Positions 55,476 through 64,000 of a stretch of DNA of 64,000 nt are shown piece after piece. The first letter of the stretch is position 1. Every line of letters begins with the position of its first letter. A program made the translations under genes and the position numbers. Source of the DNA: Dipteris shenzhenensis (lineage: Eukaryota > Polypodiophyta > Polypodiopsida > Gleicheniales); NCBI GenBank assembly GCA_047967505.1, contig CM106538.1, one strand, 5' to 3'. The notes under the pieces were generated by a model. The model worked only from the letters and a program-made list of their open reading frames with translations. It made no database searches and was not told where the DNA came from.

Positions 55476-56340
55476 GCTCTCGCCTCTTTGCACTCGTCAT
55501 CAAACTACAGCCCTCTGGGAAGCAAGTGAGTCTTCCAAAGGATGGCCATCTATGAAGACCATTCCAGATGATCACGTCGTGGATAGCTCCTAGCTCAAGC
55601 AGATGTCGTCCATATCCTGTCACCTACAGGGCATCTGCAGAGTGCCTCAATATCCAAAGCTATGCTGAATCTAGCTCCAAGACTATGTGTCAATCTATGT
55701 CATCCGTGAAGTCAAGTAAAGCAGCCTGCCTTTTCCTGTCCATGCATTGAAATTCCCTAGGTCTCCCTATCTGATAGAACTCCATGATGTCATCATAGAT
55801 CGTCTCATATGGGCTATGTCCATCTGTAGTGACGTGTCGGGATGATGTGTCCGGAGTAAAATAGCACACCGCAATGAAGATAGGTCGAGCATCTAGAAGC
55901 TGAATTCGTATCCACATGTGTCGTGCATGCTCCTCTCTCCGAACCACAGATATGAGTGGTCTCAGGTGTGATTTGAAAAGGACAGCCACCCCCTCGGAGC
56001 CTCGTACTCTGCTATCTCTCCTCAACTCCCTCCTATGGGCTGACTCCCAAACATATCTTGTCAGTATAGGCAGCCCTCTCTCAAGGCTCTCTCGTTTCTT
56101 GGTGTAGAAGATCAGGTCTCTTTCAGTGTATGTCTTTGAGAAGCCCCCAGGGTCGGACCAAAGGTTGCCATTGCAATTCCACACCGCTATCTTCAGCTTA
56201 TTGTGTGCTCTTATCTCATAGGTCTCACACCGTCATGTGTTGTTTGCTACACCTTCTTCCCTCTCTCCTCTTTCTGCCCTCTCTCGGATAATCACCTTAC
56301 TATCTCTGTAGGCTGCCCATTTCCCTTCTTGCCTTGCTGC
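55476..56340 (-). pseudogene. LINE-beta copy b4 endonuclease
   Basis: An AP-type endonuclease of a LINE. The frame 56184-55690 has MWNCNGNLWSDPGGFSKTY, LERGLPILTRYVWESAHRR, GVAVLFKSHLRPLI and PIFIAVCYFTPDTS. The frame 55623-55476 has LLELGAIHDVIIWNGLHRWP and GRLTCFPEGCS, typical of the NGL...G..TC segment before the SDH motif. The expected D-Y-V and SDH residues are lost at the copia C insertion point. A stop (after DFTDDID) separates the two frames. Confidence 0.8.
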
Positions 56341-57340
56341 CATAACTCACACCATCCCCTCCCTCCTGTACTCTTGTTGTAGGAGTGTGAGATCATCATC
56401 TAAAAAGATTTTGGTGCCCTTCATGGATCTAACATTTGCTGTTCGCAACTTAATTACCATGGGCCTTGTCGGTGCATCTGCCTTACCCACTCTCCAAGCT
56501 GATTCACAAGTGAGGTTGACACCCATCTTTTCAACTAAAGCCTTGGCAGGTGACATGGGGGTGTCACATACTATAAAGCCTCTTATCAGTTCATTCATCG
56601 CCTTATTGTTACGCCCCTTTTCTTCCTCCAAACTTTCAGAGATGAGCTCTCTTTTGGGTGCTGTTGTGCCTTTTTTCAGTACATCCTTCCATGCAAGCAT
56701 ATTTGCCTTCCCCTTCATGATCTACTGTGTGAACTCAACATATTTCCCCTGCATAGTGGCTTGCAAGGCTGCCATTTCCTTCTTGAGCTGCTCATTCTCA
56801 GATTTCAGCTCATCAATGAGCTTACATCCCTCTTCTGAGGTCCCCTTTGTGTCCTTGATAGGTGGCTGAAGCTCCCCTTCCTCCCAATGTGCACCTGCCT
56901 ACAACTTCTCATTCTCGTCTTTGAAAGTGGTGACTTTGACTTCTAGCATCTCAATTTGGGAGGCAAGAGAGCTGGTTTTCTCATTTAGCATTAAGGCTAC
57001 ATCTTTTGCCCATTTCGTTGCTGTTTCTTCATGTCATCTTGTAATTGAGCACATAGGTTGGAGAGCTCATCATTCTGGTTTTCCCCTAGTTTCTTCTATA
57101 TGCATTCAAGCTCAGCATCCTGAAATTTAAACACCTCCTTGATTGTTGATATGCATCCTTTGATATTCTTGTCTTATATTATCTCCGCTTTGGTCCAAAT
57201 GACATTATATTTGCGCTCCTTTTCGCCTCTGGTTTTTCGATCCTCTGGGCTGCCCATTGTTCCCATTTGGTCCCTTTCTTGATCAGTCCTAACGGGCTGT
57301 TCTGTGTTTGCATGTACGATAAGTTGGAGAGGCCTGTAGA
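56341..57340 (-). pseudogene. LINE-beta copy b4 ORF1 region
   Basis: The frame 56718-56347 has MSPAKALVEKMGVNLTCESA, WRVGKADAPTRPMVIKL and KGTKIFLDDDLTLLQQEYRR, the RNA-binding C-terminal domain of an L1-like ORF1. Upstream (56730-57180) a Glu/Lys/Leu-rich stretch in broken frames would be the coiled coil. A short block KKGTKWEQWAAQRIEKPEAK at about 57270-57210 may be the ORF1 N-terminus. Confidence 0.7.
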
Positions 57341-57800
57341 AGACCCCCGCGGGGGGGGGGATTGTCGGAGAGGTAATGTGCCTACTGAGGGCCCCAAGAG
57401 AGCCCTGTAGGGGCTGCTAGGCTGTCGCCTAGCATGTAGCAGCTCCAAACGAGGGCGCAACAGCGCCAGCTCCATGGCGGAGAGCACAAACAGCAGCAAG
57501 GGGCGCAGGCGCACAAACGGCGCGGCCAATAGCAAAGGGCACCACATGGGATGCCACGCAAGCAAGAAGGTGTGCGCCACAAGTGCCAGCAACCGGCCGA
57601 GGCAAGCGGGAGGGAGGGGGGAAGGGAGGCAGGCAGGAGGGAGGGAGGCAAGGGAGCCTGAAAGTCTATGCATGCACAAGGTCGAGCTTTGGAACAAGCT
57701 GAATTCCGGTGGTAGCACTCTACCCTTGATCATATTTTCAATCTTTGGACCATCATCGAGGAGGCAAAGTCGAGATCCCTCAAAGCCTATCCATGCTTTG
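57341..57800. other. GC-rich stretch upstream of LINE-beta ORF1
   Basis: It includes a run of ten G near 57349 and a G/A-rich block at 57600-57655 (GGGAGGGAGG units). It is probably the 5' UTR of LINE-beta. Long frames across it (Leu/Pro-rich on the minus strand) look like composition artefacts. Confidence 0.5.
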
Positions 57801-57926
57801 TAGATTTTTATTTTTATTTTTATTTTTATTTTTGCAAAAAAGAGACTTCTATTAAGTGAGAAAGAAACTCGGTAGAGCAAGCTCTGTGCAAAAATACAAC
57901 ATGCTAAGCATGTGATAAAAAACACC

Positions 57927-60900
57927 TCAGAAGAATGAGGTAGAAAGAAACCAAGGCTGAGGCTGAAAATGCCAACTCAACCTTGTAGAAGTCAAGGCAA
58001 GGAAGGGAGAGTCTCTCCAATCCCTGAGAAAAGTAACTCTCCTGGAGGAGGTTGCTCGAGAGGATCCCTGCATGGTCGCCCATATGGCCATCAAAGTGTG
58101 TACCGTATCTGTCCAAGTACTACCCAAGATTTGAGAAGGGTGAACCTGAGAACCCTCCATTCCCTCAGTGCATCTGGCTCTCCAAATGTGCCATGCTGCA
58201 ATGCTAGCTAAAACCTCCCATGGAGAGTCAACCGAGGAATGAGCAGCCCCCTGAAGAGAGTGGCCGGAACATCCTCTAAAGAGCACGACTCCACAAGGTG
58301 TCGTCGGATGTGTAGAGCCCAAGACGAGTCATGTCTCTCGAAGAAAACCTGGAGCCCTGAAAGAGTGAGCCAAGCCACTAATCCCCAGGTCATATAGAAG
58401 GGGAGGTGAACAAGAGTGCTGAAAAGTCTTGCAATCCCCTTCCATATGATTCTCGCCTGTCTGCAATCCCAAAGGCAGTGCTGTACTGTCTCCAAAGCAG
58501 AAAGGCAACGAGAGCAAGTAGGGTCAGCCCCGAACCTGGATCTCCAATGATTCACTGCTATCCCACCATGAATAGAAAGCCAAAAGAAGAGTGATTTTTC
58601 TATTCCGGTGGGATTTCCAAAGCCTCTGCCAAAAAAAATTTTCCAAGTTTGCAGAACTCTGATAATTCTCCCAATGAGGAGCTCTGGTGGGCCTCCAACC
58701 CCTACAACTGAGCTGGAATTTCGTGGCATTACTAACCGTGTAACGAAAGAAGGGGATGCCCTTCTCTCGGTGCCCTTCATCTATCCACTCCCATTCCCAA
58801 GGGTCCCACTGCAAAAACTTAATTGGGACACCTCCATAGAGCCACAGCCTCCATCAGCCCAGGGCAATGAGTAGCGGCTCAGGATCCAAGTACCACTGTC
58901 AAAGAGAACCATGCTCCATGAAGCCCACTATCCTGACTGGCTGAAACGATACCTCCAACAATATATCGTCTGTGGACTTGGATAACCTACCCCTTGAAGA
59001 AACATGAAAGACTAGGGCATCCTCATGTGTGTTACGTAAAGCAATCACCTGCAAAGTAATGCCCAATCTGGAAAATGCCCCCATCCAGGTGGAACAAGTA
59101 ATAGGCATGTCATCTTTGTCCACCCAATACAAGGCTGCATCAATCTGTTCGACTCTCGCTGCACTCCCTCTGAGATTATGAACCACCTCAGCCTGTCGGC
59201 CTGCAGGAAGCCTCATGAAGGCTTTCCATGCTCCCACAGTAGATGCAGGGCCCCTCTCCCATCTGGGCCACTGCATGTAAAGAGAAGCTCCAAGTGGTCT
59301 GCCATGCTCATCAAAAATAATGTCGTTCCACATGATAGGCTGCCTTTCAATCTCTTCACGGGTGGACGGGGGAATCCTGCGAAGAGTACTTCTAAAGTTG
59401 GCCCATGCTTTCAAGATAGCAACCATAAGAGGGGAAGAGGCAGATCTGAGGTCGGCTGTGGTGAAAACCCATCTGGTACTGTGTATCCAATCATCTCCTG
59501 AAGTGGGTGTGCGAGATTGTATGCAGCTGATAAAAAAGTCCTTCCAAGGCTCTTGCCCTGGCATAAATTCTCTCACAACGACCTTGCAGAGTAAGTCTCT
59601 GCACTGTAGATCCGGGTCAATGATATTCAAACCCCCTTCTCTTGTAGGAAGAATCAAGGTCTCCCAAGCCACCCTTGCTGTAACATCAGTTGTGCCATCT
59701 AGACCACTCCATAAAAAGTTTCGTACGGACCTCTTGAGCTGAGCGATAATATCCCTAGAGTGGCACCAACAAGAGCATACAAACCATGCTGTGACTAGAA
59801 GAACCTGGTTAACCACCACCACTCTAGATGCCAAGTTAAGTTTGGCTGAGCTCCAGAAAAGGAGCTTTCTTCTTATGCTCTCCAACACCGTGGCAAACTA
59901 TTGTGAAGGAGAGATGCCCACCCCAACCTGGCAGCCCAGATATCTGACCGAGACACCCCTCTATATCCAAGTGAAACCAATATCATCACCCCAATCCAGG
60001 GTGTCATCATCGCAAATCCAAAAAATATTGGATTTATGCCAATTAATGTGTGCACCTGCAGCCGTGCAAAATAAATCCAAGGCTGTCCGGAAGGAAGTGA
60101 GTGTCCTGGGGGAGGCATCCAAAAAAACAGCCGTGTCATCTACCAACTCACTATCGAGAAGCTCTTCTTCCCGGCGAAGAGGAAGCCTCAGCCCATAAAT
60201 ATCAGCTTGAGATCTAAGGTAGATACTCATAGCTTCCGCCACAAACAAAAAAAGAAAAGGGGCAAGAGGACATCCCTTGCGGACTGATCTACCGATCTGA
60301 AATCTGTCCCCTCTTACCCCCCCAATAAGCACCTGGCTATGGGCTGATCTGTAGAGAGAGGATACTCCTCTAATCCATGCATCTGAAAAACCAAAGCGAG
60401 ATAGAGTACCCTCTAAAAAATACCAGTCTACTCTGTCGTAAGCTTTCTCAAAGTCCAAGAGTAGAATGGCCAACCTCTAGCGGCTCTGCATGGCCCATTC
60501 TGAGGCCTCCCAAAATGAGAAAATATTATCAAAATTACTTCTGCCATGCACAAACCCTGTCTGTGTGTCATTGTGGAAGAAAAACCCGTAGCCGCATACT
60601 GATGGCTTTCACCAGAATCTTGTAAAAAGTGCCCAATAGAGTGATGAGTCTCCATTGTGATACTAGATTCCTATTACCCCCCTTTGGGATGAGATGAATG
60701 AGACACCATCTATAAGTGAGTCAGGCATCTCACCAGAGTCCCACATGCCCTGCAGGGCTGATGTAATGTGATCACCAATCTGCTCCCAAAAAGTAATAAA
60801 AAAAGAAGAGGTATGTCCATCCGAACCTGGGCACTTGCCCTTGTGAAGGGCAAGTAATGCAGTCTTGAATTCTACATTCTACATTGGTGAAAGGTGCATC

Positions 60901-62249
60901 AAGAGAAACATACATCTCATCCTTCACCAATACAAGGATACACTGCCAAATAACCTCTCTAGCATCATCTATGGCCTGTGTGCCCGGATCTGCAGTAAAA
61001 AGGAATGCAAAAAAATCTAAAGCTACCCGCATGACGGCATCAGGATCTGACTGTAACACCCCGTCTGAGTCAACAAGCTGCGAGACACTATCTCTACTAT
61101 GTCGGCCCATGAGTAGAGAAAAAGTGTTTGTTGACCCTTCCACCCATCTGAATCCAAAAGGATTCCCATGCATGAAAGGCATACTCTGCTCTCTGGTCCA
61201 ACAATATCTGTATATGAGCCCTTCCTACAGCAAGGCGCTCCTGAATCCAAGCATCTGTGGGCCTCTTCTGCTCTTCCCTCTGAAGGGATGCTAACTGCTG
61301 GCATATACCAATCTCATGTCTAAGAATCTCACATCTCCTAGAATCAGCGACTATATGATAATAGTCACTAATTCCGGATAAGGATGCAACTACCTGAGAT
61401 GGGCGGACAACTCCACCCTGTATGTGAGAAACCCAAATCTGTAAAATATCCTCCGTGAGGCTCTCCTCTGCATAAAAAGCATCCGGAATCCTGACGCTGG
61501 CAGAGCGTCCTCTCCGATGAGGCTCAAGAATCTGCAACACCACTGGAAAATGATATGAGGTGGTAAGCCGCAGTGGAAATGCATACAGATCCGCCTCTGT
61601 CAAGTGCCCAATCGTCTACATAAATTCTGTCAATACGTGCATGGATGGGCATGTGTACTCTCCTCTTCGACCAAGAGTACACGAGTGACTGTGGCCTAAT
61701 ATGAAAGGCATCATCAAACCAACTGTCCCTACCACTGTACTGAAACAGAAAGGCATCCCATGCTGCCCTCTCCAAAGGATGAATTCCACCCTGTCTGCCT
61801 CCCTTTTTGTCTGATGGCAATTCAACCATGTTGAAATCGCCATCAATGATCCAAGAATCTGCAATGGGAGCCCGAGATAGTAACTCCTTCCAAAAGGAGA
61901 CTCGCTCCCCTCTGTTGTAGGGGACACACAGATTGAGAAGACCAATCTTACGCCCTCCGAGCTCTAGAGAGGGAGATAATACCATGACCAGCAACCAAGG
62001 GTAGAATAGAGGAGAGACCGAAATGCAAGTACCTCCCCTTATGCCCATAGCAGGCGACCAGAAGGTATGTCCTAAAAGAAGTTTGCCAGACTTAGAGCAA
62101 TCATTGGCATCCAACTTGTGTTCCTAGATAAAAAGGATATCAATAGCACCTCCAGTGACACTTGGATGAACTTGATTCTGGATCAGCTGCCTACAGCGAT
62201 GATGTGGAACTCCGCCTAGGCCCTGTATGTTCCAGCTAACTATCCTCAT
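57927..62249 (-). pseudogene. LINE-alpha copy 2 ORF2 (endonuclease, RT, zf-RVT)
   Basis: Endonuclease: a WNIQGLGG start, KKIGLLNLCVPYNRGER-type block near 61930, IIDGDFNMVELPSDKKGG near 61840 and TSYHFPVVLQI near 61550 (SYH in place of SDH). RT: AILLLDFEKAYDRVDW near 60470 (motif A intact), VRKGCPLAPFLFLFVAEAM and LVDDTAVFLDA near 60140 (DD intact). C-terminus: VNHWRSRFGADPTCSRCLSA and VQHCLWDCRQARIIWKGI. One clear nonsense change is at about 60477, where copy 1 has Gln (CAG) and this copy has TAG; further frameshifts lie near 60650-60900 and 59950. Confidence 0.9.
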
Positions 62250-62307
62250 CGACAAGAGGATGCTGGGTGGAAAGGCTTACCCGACCTAGTAGAGGAGACC
62301 AGCTTCC

Positions 62308-63776
62308 CTAGGCCGAAACACTCCTGCTGAGGGCAAGAAACTCAACAGGCGAAACGATCTCCACACCTGCTGAGGGGAAGGCCCTATCAAAAGGAATCCC
62401 AATGACCGGGACCCCTAAGGTGCAGGGCACAAACTCCTCCTCGTCCATGAAAGTCGCCGAGTCTGCCAATGCCGAAAAAGAGTTCCTGAGAAGCAGGTCT
62501 GGCCGAGGAGTGCGAAGAAGACCTGAACTCGTGGAAGATGGAGGAGAAGGACCTGCTAGGCCTCTATCAGCAGAACTGGAGCTGGGGGCTGAGGAGGCCT
62601 GTGGCTGGGCTGAAGAGGAATCTTGAGTCCTCATCTGTGCATGCAATCCCTCAGTGGTCCTGACTGTGGCAGGAACAGTCTGTGGGGAAGAAGTATCGGT
62701 AGCCCCCTCATGATCAGAAACCAAAGTGACTGGGGCTCGTACTAGTGCATCTAAAGACCCCTCCTGATGTGGAACTGTGGGGCTGCAGCAACATCTACCT
62801 CTGGAGTCTGGATGGCGTCTGTCTGAATCGGATCAAAGGTCTCCTCCTGAGGTAAGAGCGCCGCTCTGATCGCTCTCCATCGAGGTAATGGATGTGCTGC
62901 GGTCTTTAAGCACCCTGGTGGCCCTGCGGTGCACGAAGCAGGGCACCCTGCTGCTCCTGGTGGTCCTGGAGTGCGTGGTACAGGGCGTTGGGAAGGTGCA
63001 GTCGAGGTAGTACGTGAAGGAGCCGCACCAGAAGACCTCTTGGGTCTTTTTCTCTTCCTTGGGCAATCTCTAGCAAAGTGCCCAAGGGTCCTGCAAATCC
63101 TGCACTGGTCCTGTCTACCTGCAATCTCGACTCTTTGTCGAAAAAGAGAGCCATCTGGGCGCTGAAGCATGATGTGGTCATCTAAGATGTTAGGGTCAGA
63201 GACAATGCCCCTAACTTGAGGCACCCTGTCCGCTCTGACTACCTCTGCCGAGGAAGAAGGCATGCCAGGAAGGGGAGGGATCTCAGTGTCCACTCTGAAT
63301 GTGGCTCTGATAGTAGCAAAAAGTCGATGGTAGACTTGAGGAAGTCCAAGAAATCTAATGAACAGTGATGTGACCTAACTGTCCTCCTCGACCGGATCCA
63401 AGCCCAAGGTGTAGGGCAAAAGAAAAATCCTCCTTGAACCCAAAGCCTGAGGATTAGCTTTGAGAACAAGGGCCGTGGACGTGTGGGAGTCGAAAACCAC
63501 TTGGAAGAATCCACGTCCCAAAAGTCGAATATCCTTAAAGTGTGGGGCGAGATCTCCTGGTAATGTCGGTAGCATCTAGTCTGTGACCTGTGATCTGGAA
63601 GGGTGTGACCCAAAGATGCGGGCGAAAAGTGATGTGGAGCCTTCTAGTTCCACATCTTTCTTGAGCTTCTGCAACTCGTCTTTTGAGAAAATGACGGTTC
63701 TCGCGGCCAGTGGAGGTGGACGAAGATTGGCTGAGTGGGGATCCATTCGCCAATCGAAGTGAAAGGGTCGATTCAC
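62308..63776 (-). pseudogene. LINE-alpha copy 2 ORF1
   Basis: It starts MNRPFHFDWRMDPHSANLRP at 63776, with LLGRGFFQVVFDSHTST of the DUF4283 domain, a TAG at about 63375, then FIRFLGLPQVYHRLLATI, the knuckle CRICRTLGHFARDC near 63100, Pro-rich repeats and LLLRNSFSALADSATFMDEE near 62490. It ends SVSA at 62308; there copy 1 has a sense codon in place of the stop. A frameshift lies near 62750. Confidence 0.87.
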
Positions 63777-64000
63777 ACACTAAAAAAGCTCTGTCCGTGA
63801 AACTGCTGCCCAGGACGCCCTAGAACACGGACGCAGGAAGAAGGAGAACAACAGAGGGAAGGAGAGAGAGGAAGAGGAGGAAAGGAGTCGGGGGGGGGGG
63901 GGGGGAGAAGGAGGAAGGCTGCGGGGGGAGGCGGAGGGGGCGGGGAGGCAGAGGGAGGGCAGGGGAGAGGAAAGGAAAGGAGGGGGCGGGTCAGGAAGGG

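Larger units (their letters stand above)
57805..64000 (-). mobile_element. LINE-alpha copy 2 (minus strand, 5' end cut by window edge)
   Basis: Same order as copy 1 read in reverse: a 3' tail of about five ATTTTT units on the plus strand (57805-57833; AAAAAT repeats on the element strand), 3' UTR, ORF2 (62249-57927), ORF1 (63776-62308), and a G/A-rich tract at 63850-64000 that is the polypyrimidine 5' UTR. It lacks the 199-bp insertion and the 65-bp duplication of copy 1. It is the better preserved copy but still carries nonsense codons and frameshifts. Confidence 0.93.

Noticed and set aside
57179-57925. 248-codon Leu/Pro/Ser-rich frame that looks like a membrane protein
   Set aside because: It crosses the LINE-alpha 3' tail and a GC-rich stretch of LINE-beta. 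There is no consistent signal peptide or domain, so it is chance openness.
1-64000. A novel prokaryote-like defence, toxin-antitoxin or biosynthetic gene system
   Set aside because: Spliced eukaryotic exons and plant retroelements account for the coding signal; nothing bacterial or phage-like was found beyond the uncertain 350-bp insert at 42.6 kb.

Overview
This is nuclear DNA from a land plant. Retroelements of plant type (Ty1/copia with UBN2/DUF4219-like gag, Ty3/gypsy, and L1-type LINEs with DUF4283 ORF1 and a zf-RVT tail) fill most of it, and one conserved host gene with GT-AG introns lies among them. I cannot name the species. The repeat load and the LINE types would suit a large-genome fern or other seed-free plant, but that is only a guess.  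The host gene is a minus-strand oxidosqualene cyclase (OSC, cycloartenol/triterpene synthase family). No translated block longer than 178 nt shows it, but six consecutive exons can be chained from 35751 down to a stop codon at 12936. They have matching phases and canonical splice sites and encode the last 216 residues without a break. Three of the five introns are 81-179 bp. The other two have been enlarged to 7.3 kb and 14.5 kb by transposons. Everything upstream of 35751 in the window (28 kb) is transposon-derived, so the missing 5' exons either lie beyond 64 kb or have been lost.  Layout: 1-4.5 kb, 5' part of a Ty1/copia element (copia A, minus strand) with an open pol frame running off the edge. 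5-6 kb, a tandem duplication of about 490 bp. 6.5-8.4 kb, decayed Ty3/gypsy pol (+). 8.5-12.9 kb, mostly unrecognised. 12.9-13.3 kb, last two OSC exons. 14.1-26.8 kb, a LINE-alpha fragment split by a Ty3/gypsy element (G1), which itself holds a 4.3 kb mosaic of LINE pieces between two 544-bp copies of its own gag. 27.7-28.2 kb, two OSC exons. 28.2-35.2 kb, a full-length 7.0 kb LINE-alpha with a 14-bp target-site duplication inside OSC intron 2. 35.5-35.75 kb, two OSC exons. 36.4-37.0 kb, a LINE-beta fragment. 37.05-41.33 kb, a broken hAT transposase gene whose intron holds a small LTR element (D). 41.35-57.8 kb, a LINE-beta split by copia C, whose gag is in turn split by copia B (5-bp TSD ATAAT). 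57.8-64 kb, a second LINE-alpha on the minus strand, running off the edge.  None of the transposons looks fully intact: stops, frameshifts, deletions or changed catalytic residues are noted for each. I found no RNA genes, CRISPR arrays or prokaryotic systems. The most useful observations are the hidden giant-intron OSC gene, the readable order of nested insertions, the 544-bp repeat around the LINE mosaic, inactivating differences shared by several LINE-alpha copies, paired hairpins in the copia LTRs, and TACGG-rich copia leaders.
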